In this document: positions 33,052 through 41,378 of the stretch, piece by piece
Layout: each line of letters begins with the position of its first letter
Position numbering within the stretch: the first letter of the stretch is position 1
Assembly (NCBI GenBank): GCA_964630925.1
Contig: CAZVZK010000076.1
Span: 1 to 49,979, forward strand
Direction: 5' to 3'
From: RGDT01 sp964630925
Lineage (GTDB): Bacteria > Planctomycetota > Planctomycetia > Gemmatales > Gemmataceae
Length of the DNA stretch: 49,979 bases
The notes under the pieces: generated by a model
What the model saw: only the letters and a program-made list of their open reading frames with translations
Databases searched by the model: none
What the model was told of the DNA's origin: nothing
Made by a program: the position numbers and the translations under genes

Positions 33052-33246
33052 CTACCTCACCCCCTAACCCCCTCTCCGAAGCGGAGAGGGGGGATCGCAA
33101 GATCATCGCCTTCACGGAGGGGCACTTTTCACCTCCCCTGTTGGGCCGAGCCTTTCAAGAAACGCGCACTCCTCCCCGCCGGAGAGGGGATGCTCTTGCG
33201 GCTCCCCCCTCTCCGAAGCGGAGAGGGGGGTGGGGGGGTGAGGTAG
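33052..33246. mobile_element. MITE-like inverted-repeat element
   Basis: An imperfect terminal inverted repeat frames 195 bases. The left end begins CTACCTCACCCCCT and the right end closes with the complementary GGGGGGTGAGGTAG. Next to each end is a palindromic hairpin CCCTCTCCGAAGCGGAGAGG (about 33070-33089 and 33208-33227). Both ends carry a TA at the outer edge, which could be a TA target duplication. The unit contains no gene and fills almost the whole gap between the adaptor and ATPase genes. Repeats with this C-rich arm and CTCTCCG core occur widely in bacterial genomes. Confidence 0.7.
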
Positions 33247-33247
33247 C

Positions 33248-34774
33248 TCATCTCACCCCCAGCGATTCGTCCTCGCCGGTGACGGCGATCCTGTCGCCGT
33301 CACGCAGGCCGTCGCGGCCCGCGGCGATGAGCTTGTCCGTCGGGGACAGGCCGGACAGCACCTCGACGAGGTCGCCCGAGGGGCGGCCCAGCTTCACCGA
33401 GCGCTGGCGGGCGACGCCGGACGCCTGGTCGGCGACCCACACCTGGTCGGCGGCCAGGGAGCGCGGGATCAGGAGGCGGACCGTGTCGGCGGCCGGCTTG
33501 CCGACGGGCGGCGGGGCGAGGAACGTCACCTGACACAGCATGTCGGGCCGCAGCGGGCCGGGGGGCGAGGTCACGGCGACCTTCACCGAGAGGGTGTTCT
33601 TCTGGATGTCGGCCTGGGCGGTGACGCGGGTCACCTCGCCGTCGAGGACGGTGCCGCCGAGCGACGCCGTCTCGATCTTGGCCTTCATGCCGGTGAGGAG
33701 GCGCGGCACGTCTTCGAGGCGGACATCGACGCGGACCTGGATGCGGGCGGGGTCGTACATCGTCAGGACGGTGCTGGTGTCGTGCAGGGAGCCGGGGGCC
33801 AGGCCCGTCAGCCGCGACCCCTGGCGGGCGACGAGGCTCAGGACGCGGCCCGCCATCGGGGCACGCACCTCCATGCGGGCGAGGCGCAGTTTGGCGGCGT
33901 TGCGGGCGGCCTCGGCCTGCTTGACGCGCGCCTTGGCCGCGGCCTCGGCGGCGGCGGCCTCGGCGGCGGCGCGTCTCTCGTCGGTCAGTTTCTCCAGCCG
34001 CCCGGCGAGGGCCTCGCGGCGCTGGCGGAGGGCGGCGGCCTCGTCGGGCAGGCGCTTCCTGCGGGCCTGCATCTCGGCCAGTTCGGCGGACGAGGTGTCC
34101 AGGTCGCCCTTCGCCTTCGTGACGGACGCCTCGGAGACGACGCTGCCACCGGCGGCGCTGAGGCGGTCGTACGCCTTGCGGGCGGCGTTGTGGCGGGCCT
34201 CGGCGGCGAGGAGGCGCGAGGGCAGCGCCTCCAGCTCGGCCTCGGCGCGGGCGAGGGCGGCGCGGGCGTCGGCGAGGTCGGCCCGCAGGTGCAGCGGGTG
34301 CTTCAGACGCTCGGCGGCGGCGGTGTTGGCTGCCCTGGCGCCGAGCAGCTCGGCCTCGCGCTGGGCGAGGTCGGCCTCGGCGGAGGCGAGGGCGAGGTCG
34401 GCGTCCTCCTTGACCAGGATCGCGACGACGTGGCCCCTGGGCACGTCCTGGCCCTCGGCGGCGAGGAGCTGCTCGACGACGCCCTCGGCCAGGGCCGTGA
34501 CGAGGATCGGCACGGGGGATGGCTCGGCCCAGCCGGCGGCGCGGAACAGGGGCGTGCCCTCGGCCTCGGCGGAGGCGCCACGCACGGCCATCACGGGGAC
34601 GACGGTGACGGGGCGGGGCGGGGAGAACACGCCACGCAGGGCGAACGCCGCCAGGGCGGCGAAGCCGGCGAGGAGCAGGGCCGGCAGCGCCACGAGGGCG
34701 AGCCAATTGCGGCGCGGGGCCTCGGGCGCGGGGGCGCCGCGTGCCAGGGCGCGGAGATCGACGCCGGCGCTCAT
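33248..34774 (-). CDS. HlyD/MacA-type periplasmic adaptor protein
   Basis: A 508-residue membrane-fusion protein. One N-terminal helix (about 24-46) anchors it. A lipoyl half (VEQLLAAEGQDVPRGHVVAI) is followed by a very long coiled-coil hairpin (about 125-310) and the second lipoyl half (VRAPMAGRVLSLVARQGSRL). Beta-barrel and membrane-proximal domains come after. It would link the FtsX-type permeases to an outer-membrane or envelope partner. Its start overlaps the lipoprotein stop as ATGA. Confidence 0.9.
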   Translation of the reverse strand: MSAGVDLRALARGAPAPEAPRRNWLALVALPALLLAGFAALAAFALRGVFSPPRPVTVVPVMAVRGASAEAEGTPLFRAAGWAEPSPVPILVTALAEGVVEQLLAAEGQDVPRGHVVAILVKEDADLALASAEADLAQREAELLGARAANTAAAERLKHPLHLRADLADARAALARAEAELEALPSRLLAAEARHNAARKAYDRLSAAGGSVVSEASVTKAKGDLDTSSAELAEMQARRKRLPDEAAALRQRREALAGRLEKLTDERRAAAEAAAAEAAAKARVKQAEAARNAAKLRLARMEVRAPMAGRVLSLVARQGSRLTGLAPGSLHDTSTVLTMYDPARIQVRVDVRLEDVPRLLTGMKAKIETASLGGTVLDGEVTRVTAQADIQKNTLSVKVAVTSPPGPLRPDMLCQVTFLAPPPVGKPAADTVRLLIPRSLAADQVWVADQASGVARQRSVKLGRPSGDLVEVLSGLSPTDKLIAAGRDGLRDGDRIAVTGEDESLGVR

Positions 34775-35292
34775 GGGTTGGGCCTCACGTAGAGGGCGGA
34801 GGCCAGGACGGTGAGGTTGCCCTTGTCGTCGCGGCTGGCCTTGCCCTTGACGACGACGTGCGACAGCTCCTTGATGCCGAACAGCTCCCTGGCGCCGCCG
34901 GGGAGGGTGTCGCCCTTGTCGTCGACGAACTTGACGAGGGCGCGGCCGTCGGCCAGCTCCTTCTCGTCGCTCTCGCAGAAGTCCCACGGGCAACTGCATT
35001 CGAGCGCCGGCTTCAACGCCGTGTCCACGACGACGACCGAGGCCCGCCCGGCGACGAACGGCTTGGCGGCGCCGCCGACCTGGGCGGCCATCACCACCTC
35101 CTCGCCGTCCTTCGCCGACTTCCTGACGGCGGTGACGCTCTTGACCCCCGTGGGCTCGGCGTCGAGGACGAGCTTCCTGGCGGCGGCCAGGGTGGCGGGG
35201 TCGATGTCGCCCTTGGCCGGCGGCTTGCCGGGGGGGGCGGCGTCGCGGCAGCCGACGAGGCCGACGGCGAGGAGGATCAGCATTCGCTTCAT
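34771..35292 (-). CDS. Lipoprotein encoded inside the ABC operon
   Basis: A 173-residue protein with a lipoprotein signal (MKRMLILLAVGLVGC, lipobox LVGC, Cys15). The mature part holds a conserved-looking CSCPWDFCE motif, with three cysteines that could bind metal or form disulfides, within a beta-rich domain. A strong AAGGAG site precedes the ATG at 35292. The stop overlaps the adaptor start. Its position between permease and adaptor suggests it is a periplasmic accessory subunit of the transporter. Confidence 0.82.
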   Translation of the reverse strand: MKRMLILLAVGLVGCRDAAPPGKPPAKGDIDPATLAAARKLVLDAEPTGVKSVTAVRKSAKDGEEVVMAAQVGGAAKPFVAGRASVVVVDTALKPALECSCPWDFCESDEKELADGRALVKFVDDKGDTLPGGARELFGIKELSHVVVKGKASRDDKGNLTVLASALYVRPNP

Positions 35293-35308
35293 CGTCCTAT
35301 CTCCTTCT

Positions 35309-36478
35309 TCAGATGCTCTTGAGTGCGTCAACGATGGGCAGGCGGAGGGCGGCGTGGGCGGGGGGCAGGGCGCCGAGGAGGCCGACGAGCAGGCCGGCGG
35401 CGCAGCCGGCGAGGAGGGCGAAGGCGTCGATGCGGAGGGCGAAGGCGCCCATGGTGAAGCGGACGCCGACGCCGTCGAGGAGGAGGAGGGCGAGGGCGGA
35501 GGCGATGAGGCAGGCGGCGGCGGCGAGGAGGAGGGCCTCCTGCAGCAGGCTGATGAGGATGGCGCGGCGTGTGAAGCCGATGACCTGGAGGGCGGCCAAT
35601 TCGCGGACGCGGCCGACGACGGAGCCGTACATGGCGTTCATCCCCGCGAAGACGCCGGCGCCGGCGACGAGCCAGACGACGAGCCAGGCCATGAGGCGGA
35701 CCGGGCGGTAGTAGCGTTCGAGGCCGGCATAGTAATCGACCTCGGCGGCCGCCTGCAATTCGAGGTCGAGGCGGGTCTTGCAGAACTCATCGAGGTCGGC
35801 GAAGGAGCGGCCCGGCCCGAGGGTGAGGGCGACGAGGGTGACGTCCTGGCGTTTCATGGCGGCCTGGAGGTCGTCGAGGGGGGCCCACATCTCGGACTCG
35901 AGGGCGCTGCCGGAGGCGGCGAAGCGGCCCGAGACGACCCACTCGCGGCCCTCCAGGGTGACCTTGCTGCCGACGGCGAGGGCGGAGTCGGGGCAGCCGA
36001 TCTTGGCGGAGGCGAGTCGTCCGGCGAGGAGCTGGCCGGGGCCGGGCCAGAGGCCCCCGTCGAGGATCTGGACGCGGCGGCGGACGAGCTGGGCGGCGGG
36101 TGTGACGCCGCGGACGAGGCCGAGGGCGGGGGGTGCGTCGGCGGCGCGGATGCGTGTGCCGAGGTACAGCTCGGGGGAGACGTAGGGCTGGCCGTAGCGG
36201 CGGAGGACGGCCTCGACGCCGGCGGCGAGGAGTGGGCCGGTGCGTCCGGGGAGGGAGGAGGATTCGACGTTCTCGCCGCCGCCGGGCGCGTGGACGATGA
36301 CGACGCGGGGGTCGCCGCTGACGCCGAGGCTGGCCTCGAGGCCGCGGATGAATCCGGCGACGGCGAGGACGAGGAAGACGGCGATGGAGAGGGCCAGGAG
36401 CGTCAACGCGGTGCGCGCGGGTCGGCGCATCAGGTTGCGCGTGGCGTACTCCCACGGGAGGAGTCGGAAGCGGCCCAT
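35309..36478 (-). CDS. ABC transporter permease, FtsX/MacB family (first permease of operon)
   Basis: A 389-residue permease with an N-terminal helix after LMRRPARTALTLLAL (about 21-45), a periplasmic domain, then three helices near 260-285, 310-335 and 355-380. VRELAALQVIGFTRRAIL is the coupling segment of the family. It is the first gene of the operon; the second permease lies at the other end, so the transporter is probably a heterodimer served by one ATPase. The start is 16 bases or so clear of the lipoprotein gene at the 3' side. Confidence 0.88.
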   Translation of the reverse strand: MGRFRLLPWEYATRNLMRRPARTALTLLALSIAVFLVLAVAGFIRGLEASLGVSGDPRVVIVHAPGGGENVESSSLPGRTGPLLAAGVEAVLRRYGQPYVSPELYLGTRIRAADAPPALGLVRGVTPAAQLVRRRVQILDGGLWPGPGQLLAGRLASAKIGCPDSALAVGSKVTLEGREWVVSGRFAASGSALESEMWAPLDDLQAAMKRQDVTLVALTLGPGRSFADLDEFCKTRLDLELQAAAEVDYYAGLERYYRPVRLMAWLVVWLVAGAGVFAGMNAMYGSVVGRVRELAALQVIGFTRRAILISLLQEALLLAAAACLIASALALLLLDGVGVRFTMGAFALRIDAFALLAGCAAGLLVGLLGALPPAHAALRLPIVDALKSI

Positions 36479-36536
36479 GAGGGCCCCCCGGTGGGGTGTT
36501 GGGAGGAGGGTACGGAGACGCCTGGGGGGGCGTCTC

Positions 36537-36887
36537 TCAACACCGCAGGATGGGTGGGCGTGGTGGGTGCGGCGGGGTGGCCGGCGGGGGCGCGGGGCGG
36601 AAGGGCTCGACGGTGTCGGCCTCGGCGGCCGGGAGGGGCGCGGAGGTGTGGAGGGCGGGGAGGTCGGGCGGTTCGGCGGGGGTGTAGGGGCGCTCCTCGG
36701 CGGCGGGGCAGCAGGGGGCGCGGTCCTGGGCGGGGGGCTGGGCCCTGTTGTGCTTCTTGAGGCAGCCGGGGCACGAGCAGGTGGGGCGTTTGGAGGCCTG
36801 GCTGGGTGTGGGCGTCCAGCGGCAGGCGCAGACGCCGGGCGGGGCGAGCAGTGGGAGGCACAGGAGCAGGAAGAGGACGGCCCTCAT
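36537..36887 (-). CDS. Small exported proline- and cysteine-rich protein
   Basis: A 116-residue protein with a signal peptide (MRAVLFLLLCLPLLAPPGVCA). The mature part has a cysteine cluster (CRW, CSCPGCLKK, CCPAAEE) and then a Pro/Ala-rich tail that ends ILRC. The CSCPGC motif could bind a metal ion. No family is recognised. It lies 58 bases upstream of the first ABC permease gene in the same direction and could be co-transcribed with it. Confidence 0.55.
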   Translation of the reverse strand: MRAVLFLLLCLPLLAPPGVCACRWTPTPSQASKRPTCSCPGCLKKHNRAQPPAQDRAPCCPAAEERPYTPAEPPDLPALHTSAPLPAAEADTVEPFRPAPPPATPPHPPRPPILRC

Positions 36888-36976
36888 GCTGGAAGCATAC
36901 TCCGGGGCGGGAGGCGGCGTCAATTCGTGTGAAGTATAACGTGGGGGTGGGTTGGGTTGGTGAACCTGAGACCCAT

Positions 36977-37167
36977 GGCTCGCACAGCCTCGCACATGGG
37001 CAACAAGAAACAGCCGTCGCCGAAACGGCTCCAACAGCCAACAGCCGGCGAGTGCGACGTGGGGTGTTGTCTGCCGCGTCTGCCCCCGGCCTGGGGGACA
37101 GAAAGGATGGGTGCCGTAACGGAGGGCGGGAGCAGATGCCCGGCTCGTCAACGGCCCGAGTGTTGGC
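36977..37167. repeat. Dispersed repeat, copy C (short form)
   Basis: About 190 bases share several blocks with the two longer copies near 40 and 41 kb: CGGCTCCAACAGCC, GGGGTGTTGTCTGCCGC, the GTCTGCCCCCGGCCTGGG block and GCAGATGCCCGGCTCGTCAACG at the end. The middle segment of the longer copies is missing. It also holds AAGAAACAGCCG at 37005-37016, similar to the core of the heptamer-armed elements. Confidence 0.8.
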
Positions 37168-37182
37168 GGGGTTACAGGGCGG

Positions 37183-37749
37183 TCAGGCCGTGCGGGCGAA
37201 CGCGAACGGCTCGGAGGCTGCCGGATCGGCGGCCATCGGCCCCGTCACGCTCTTGACGCCTGAGATGGAGAGGTCGCGGAACCCGAAGGTGATGACACGG
37301 CCGGTGGACATGAGCAGCGAGTGTGTGAAGTGGCCGTCCTCCGGGCCGGTGTCGAACTCGTCGTACAGGATGTGGACGCGGCGGCCCTGGCCGCCGATCT
37401 CGGGCAGGACGGCGGTCATTGTCTCGCCCGGCCGTCCGGAGGCGAGGAGGTAGTTGAAGGAGACGGAGTCCGCCCCGTCGGCCGACGGGGTCTGGAGCCT
37501 GGCGAGGACGGTGAGGACGGGGGCCTTGTCCCGTTGGAGCAGGCCGACGATGCGGGCGTCGTGGAGCGTGAAGTGCGTGGCCATGTACCTGAGCGCCCTG
37601 CGTGCCGAGAAGGGCATGGCGCGGCGGACCTCCTTGCGGCGGGCGCGGTAGGCGGCGAGGGCGTTCTCCCACTCCAGGGCGGCCGCGTCGGCGACGGCGT
37701 CGTCCGGCGAGCGGTAGCGGCCGAGCAGCTCCGGGGTCAGGTATTTCAT
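37183..37749 (-). CDS. Soluble protein of unknown function
   Basis: A 188-residue protein. The N-terminal half is helical and basic (AALEWENALAAYRARRKEVR, PFSARRALRYMATHFTLHDA). The C-terminal half is beta-rich (RRVHILYDEFDTGPEDGHFT, VITFGFRDLSISGVKSV). I recognise no domain. The start codon overlaps the stop of the upstream small gene as ATGA, so the two are translated as a pair. The dispersed repeat copy C follows directly after the stop codon. Confidence 0.72.
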   Translation of the reverse strand: MKYLTPELLGRYRSPDDAVADAAALEWENALAAYRARRKEVRRAMPFSARRALRYMATHFTLHDARIVGLLQRDKAPVLTVLARLQTPSADGADSVSFNYLLASGRPGETMTAVLPEIGGQGRRVHILYDEFDTGPEDGHFTHSLLMSTGRVITFGFRDLSISGVKSVTGPMAADPAASEPFAFARTA

Positions 37750-38105
37750 GTGCTCCGCCTGCTGGAGTGGCGTTTGGGCCTGTCCTCGAAGAAGACGTGG
37801 ACCTCGGGAGTGCGACCCGGCGGGTGGAAGTGAGCCAGGGCGCGGATTCGGCCCCTGTCGTTGTGGGGTGGGTCCTCGTCGTAGCCGCCGAACCCCGCGA
37901 TGGTCAGCTCCTTCGCCTTGGCCTTCGTCGCCGCCTTGGTGTCGCCGCAGACGACGATGTTGTGCCCGGCTTGGAGGAGGGCGACGGCGGCGGCGTCATC
38001 GAGTGCGGCCTCGCTGGCCCGCTCGACCGCCCCGCTCGGCCCGGAGGCGAGGAGGGCCGCGTGGACCGAGACGGCGGGCTTGGCCTCCGTGGCGGCCTTC
38101 TCCAT
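37746..38105 (-). CDS. Small protein of unknown function, coupled to the next gene
   Basis: A 119-residue protein with three parts: an Ala-rich helical start, a central ALLQAGHNIVVCGDTKAATK stretch that looks like a Rossmann-type strand and loop, and a C-terminal ALAHFHPPGRTPEVHVFFED with two histidines next to a basic tail (RPKRHSSRRST). The H-x-H pattern near the end could be catalytic or metal-binding, but no family assignment can be made. Its stop overlaps the next start by four bases. A two-gene toxin-antitoxin type pair is one possibility. Confidence 0.62.
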   Translation of the reverse strand: MEKAATEAKPAVSVHAALLASGPSGAVERASEAALDDAAAVALLQAGHNIVVCGDTKAATKAKAKELTIAGFGGYDEDPPHNDRGRIRALAHFHPPGRTPEVHVFFEDRPKRHSSRRST

Positions 38106-38388
38106 GCCGGGCCTCCCAGGGAAACGCCGGCGAGCGGGCGAATGACACGCTTCGGATTCTACCCCCGCGCCTTGGTGGGCTCAAGCCCCCGACGCATGCC
38201 GCCAGACTGCGCGCCCCCACCGACGGAGGCTCGGGCCCCTGACGTGCCCGCTCGCCTGAACCGAAGACACGGCGTGCTCACGCCTCGCTGCTCGCCTGAA
38301 GCCGGCCCCGGCCTCCATTCCATCCCGGAACCTTGTTGCGTCCGCCGCCGCGCCGCCGTATCATCGTCTGGAGATGGAGGTCAGGCCA

Positions 38389-39873
38389 ATGCTGCGCATC
38401 CTGGGGTCGGCGAAACAGCTCTGTGACGGCACCACGCGGCGCGAGGCCCTGCGCGTCGGCGGCCTCGGGCTCGCCGGGCTCACCCTGGCCGACTTCTTCC
38501 GGGCGCGCGAGGCCCAGGCGTCCGGGCCGGCCCCGAAGTCGTTCGGCAAGGCCAAGGCGTGCATCCTGCTGTACCTGTACGGATCGCCCAGCCAGCTCGA
38601 GACGTTCGACACCAAGCCCGCCGCACCGCCGGAGGTGCGTGGCACGCTCGGCACCATCCGCTCCAGCCTGCCCGGCTGCGACGTGGGCGAGCTGCTGCCG
38701 CGCACGTCGCGCGTCATGCATCAGGTGACGACGATCCGCAGCGTGACGCACAAGCACCCGATCCACGGGGCGGCGTTCGCCCTCACCGGCGTGCCGGATA
38801 TTGATGTCGCGATGGAGCTGTCGCCGCGTGACCCGCGGCATCACCCTTTCATCGGGTCGGTGGTGTCGTACCTGACGAAGGGGCGGCCCGAGGTGCCGGC
38901 GAACATGGCGCTGCCGTTCCCGTTCTCGTCGCGGCGGACGGGCGAGGTGCATCGGGCCGGGCCGTACGCGGCGTTCCTCGGCAGCGCCTACAACCCGATC
39001 TGGACGAACTTCACGGGCGAGGCGACGGGGGTGATGCACAAGACGCTGGCCGGCGAGGCCCGCGACTTCCCGGAGCCGTACATCGGCATCACGCCGCAGG
39101 GGCGGTTCGACCTCGCCGCGGGCACCGACGCGCCCGCCGAGATGTCGCTGGATCGGCTGGCGCGGCGGCGGTCGCTGCTGGAGCAGTTCGACGCGGGCCG
39201 GCGGCGTCTGGAATCGGCCGACGCGGGGCGCAGCTTCGGCAAGCACCACGCGATGGCGCTGGATCTGGTGCGGTCGGTGAAGGTGCGGCGGGCGCTGGAT
39301 CTGGAGAAGGAGCCGGCGGCGGTGCGCGAGTCCTACGGGATGTCCCTGTTCGGGCAGGGGTGTCTGGCGGCGCGGCGGCTGGTCGAGGCGGGGTCGCGGT
39401 TCGTGAGCGTCTTCTGGGACGAGTACGGCCTGGCCGGCAGCGCATGGGACACGCACTGGGACCACTACAACCGCATGAAGAAGGAATTGTGCCCCGGCTT
39501 CGACCGGGGGTTCGCCGGGCTGATCGCCGACCTCGACGCGCGCGGGCTGCTCGACGAGACGCTGGTGCTGTGCGTGAGCGAGCACGGGCGGACGCCGAAG
39601 ATCGACGGCCGGGCCAAGGGCGCGGGCCGCGACCACTGGAGCCGGGCGTACAGCGCGGTGATGGCGGGCGGCGGGATGGCGCGGGGCCGGGTGATCGGGC
39701 GGACGGACTCCATCGCGGGGGACGTGGCCGACCGGCCGGTGTCGCCGAAGGACCTGCTGGCGACGACGTATCACCTGCTGGGGATCGACCCGGAGACGGA
39801 GCTGACGGACCGGCTGGGCAGGCCGCAGACGCTGGTGCCGGGCGGCAAGGTGCTGGCGGACGCGCTGGCGTGA
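38389..39873 (+). CDS. DUF1501 domain protein with Tat-like signal
   Basis: A 494-residue protein of the DUF1501 family (sulfatase-like fold), frequent in planctomycetes, where it usually pairs with DUF1549/DUF1553 proteins. The N-terminus TRREALRVGGLGLAGLTLAD is a twin-arginine-like signal. Family blocks visible are LYLYGSPSQLETFDTKP, HKHPIHGAAFALTG, VSVFWDEYG, LVLCVSEHGRTPKI and GRDHWSRAYSAVMAGGG. The ATG at 38389 follows GGAGG by eight bases and is preferred over the ATG five codons upstream. No partner gene is adjacent. Confidence 0.93.
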   Translation: MLRILGSAKQLCDGTTRREALRVGGLGLAGLTLADFFRAREAQASGPAPKSFGKAKACILLYLYGSPSQLETFDTKPAAPPEVRGTLGTIRSSLPGCDVGELLPRTSRVMHQVTTIRSVTHKHPIHGAAFALTGVPDIDVAMELSPRDPRHHPFIGSVVSYLTKGRPEVPANMALPFPFSSRRTGEVHRAGPYAAFLGSAYNPIWTNFTGEATGVMHKTLAGEARDFPEPYIGITPQGRFDLAAGTDAPAEMSLDRLARRRSLLEQFDAGRRRLESADAGRSFGKHHAMALDLVRSVKVRRALDLEKEPAAVRESYGMSLFGQGCLAARRLVEAGSRFVSVFWDEYGLAGSAWDTHWDHYNRMKKELCPGFDRGFAGLIADLDARGLLDETLVLCVSEHGRTPKIDGRAKGAGRDHWSRAYSAVMAGGGMARGRVIGRTDSIAGDVADRPVSPKDLLATTYHLLGIDPETELTDRLGRPQTLVPGGKVLADALA

Positions 39874-39884
39874 GGCGATGACGG

Positions 39885-40178
39885 ACGGGCAAGTCCCGGG
39901 GTTCGCAGAGCCGTCACCCCGGGCTTTAATCTCGTCGCCGCAGCGGCTCCAACAGCCGAGAGGCGTGCGGGGCGGGGTGTTGTCGTGGTCCCAGGGCTGA
40001 CGCCCTGGGCTATTGACTGCCGCCCCTTCGGGGCTCAACAGCCAACAGCCGGGGGATTGCAGGTCGGGGTGTTGTCTGCCGCATCTGCCCCCGGCCTGGG
40101 GTGGTAGGGCGTTGGGGTGGTAGAGGTGGCCGGGGGCAGATGCCCGGCTCGTCAACGACACGAATGCTGTCCTGGGAT
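39885..40178. repeat. Dispersed repeat, copy A (left flank of the Rpn gene)
   Basis: About 290 bases, directly repeated at 41090-41378. It contains three hairpins: CCCGGGG/CCCCGGG (39895-39901 with 39917-39923, followed by CTTTAAT, terminator-like for the DUF1501 gene), CCAGGGC/GCCCTGG, and GCATCTGCCCCCGGCC paired with GGCCGGGGGCAGATGC around a central spacer. It ends two bases before the stop codon of the Rpn-family gene. Confidence 0.88.
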
Positions 40179-40180
40179 GG

Positions 40181-41044
40181 TCAGCCGGCGAGCAGCTCGT
40201 CCCAGGAGCCGACATCGAGGACCCGGACCGCCAGGGCGGTGAGACGCTCGGGGTCGGTGATCGCCTCGATGGCGACCCTCGCGCCTTCGGGGGCGGCCTT
40301 GAACTTCCGCGTCCCGAGCTGGAGCAGTGTCTGCTGCGCGTTCTGTAGGGCGCCGCGCGCCTCGCCCTTGCGGAGGATGAGCTGATAGGTGGAGGACTCT
40401 TCCATTTCCTGGACCCCCTTGAAGAGACGCTCGATCACCGCGCCCTCGTGTCGCAGGCCGAGCAGAACGAACGTGGCCGCCTCCATCTTACCGGCTATCT
40501 CAGGGGAAGTCTCCTCACGGATCCGACGCACGACCCGCCCGACGGTGCCCGCCAGGTCAAGGCCGCCCTCGTCGGTCAGCGGCGCGAAGGGGAGGAGCGC
40601 GGCGGGGCCGGTCAGGAAGGGCGCGAGCGGCTCCTGCCAGAGACGCACCACACGGTAGCGGAAGACGAGGTACGGCTCCGGGTCGTCGGCCAGCTCGCGC
40701 AGCTCCATCGTCCCCGTGAGGTGGGTGGCGTTGGCCTCGGGGCGGAGGAGGATGATGACGGAGCGGACCGGTAGTGTGTGCCTGTTCGTCAGGAGGGTGG
40801 AGTACAGGTGCGCCTGCGCCGGGGCGGCGCCGGCGTGGCCGGACCACGCCTCCAGGTTCAGGAGCAGGCCGCCTGCGGGCCGTTGGACGCGCAGCACCTT
40901 GTCCGCGGCGGCCGTTACCGTCGCCACGTCGGTGTCGATGAAGTCCGCCGAGGTGATCGTCCCGCCAAGGAAGCGTTCGGCCCAGCCGGCGGGCGACAGC
41001 TCGAGCATGTCCTTGAACGTGTCGTCGAACGGCTTCGTTGACAT
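40181..41044 (-). CDS. Rpn-family PD-(D/E)XK nuclease / putative transposase with DUF4351-like tail
   Basis: A 287-residue protein. It begins FDDTFKDMLELSPAGWAERF, the usual start of Rpn/YhgA-like putative transposases, which in E. coli are DNases promoting recombination. The nuclease-like core follows: DFIDTDVATVTAAADKVLRV and GGLLLNLEAWSG, where Asp and E-x-W occupy the PD-(D/E)XK positions. The last 50 residues (LQLGTRKFKAAPEGARVAIE, then LTALAVRVLDVGSWDEL) match DUF4351-like C-termini. The gene sits exactly between two long direct repeats. GGAGG precedes the ATG by about nine bases. Confidence 0.85.
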   Translation of the reverse strand: MSTKPFDDTFKDMLELSPAGWAERFLGGTITSADFIDTDVATVTAAADKVLRVQRPAGGLLLNLEAWSGHAGAAPAQAHLYSTLLTNRHTLPVRSVIILLRPEANATHLTGTMELRELADDPEPYLVFRYRVVRLWQEPLAPFLTGPAALLPFAPLTDEGGLDLAGTVGRVVRRIREETSPEIAGKMEAATFVLLGLRHEGAVIERLFKGVQEMEESSTYQLILRKGEARGALQNAQQTLLQLGTRKFKAAPEGARVAIEAITDPERLTALAVRVLDVGSWDELLAG

Positions 41045-41089
41045 CGGCGTGCCCTCCCCGCGTCCCGTCTCCAGATGGGGGGATGGATA

Positions 41090-41378
41090 GCGGGAAGTCC
41101 GGGGCTCGCAAAGCCTCCATGTGGGTTACTGGGAACAACCTCCGAAGCGGCTCCAACAGCCAAGAGGCGTGCGGGGCGGGGTGTTGTCGTGGCCCCAGGG
41201 CTTCCGCCCTGGGCTATTGACTGCCGCCCCTTCGGGGCTCAACAGCCGACAGCCGGGGGATTGCGGGGCGGGGTGTTGTCTGCCGCATCTGCCCCCGGCC
41301 TGGGGTGGTAGGGCGTTGGGGTGATAGAGGTGGCCGGGGGCAGATGCCCGGCTCGTCAACGCCACGAATGCTGACCTG
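41090..41378. repeat. Dispersed repeat, copy B (right flank of the Rpn gene)
   Basis: A direct copy of the 39885-40178 repeat, close to identical from GCGGCTCCAACAGCC onward. The 16-bp stem GCATCTGCCCCCGGCC (41285-41300) pairs perfectly with GGCCGGGGGCAGATGC (41332-41347); GCCCCTTCGGGGC at about 41226-41238 is a second hairpin. Together the copies frame the Rpn-family gene with no other gene between. Confidence 0.88.

Noticed and set aside
38278..40215. 645-codon frame on the minus strand through the DUF1501 gene
   Set aside because: Antisense to DUF1501; its N-terminal part is translation of the dispersed repeat and the rest is Arg/His/Gln-rich.
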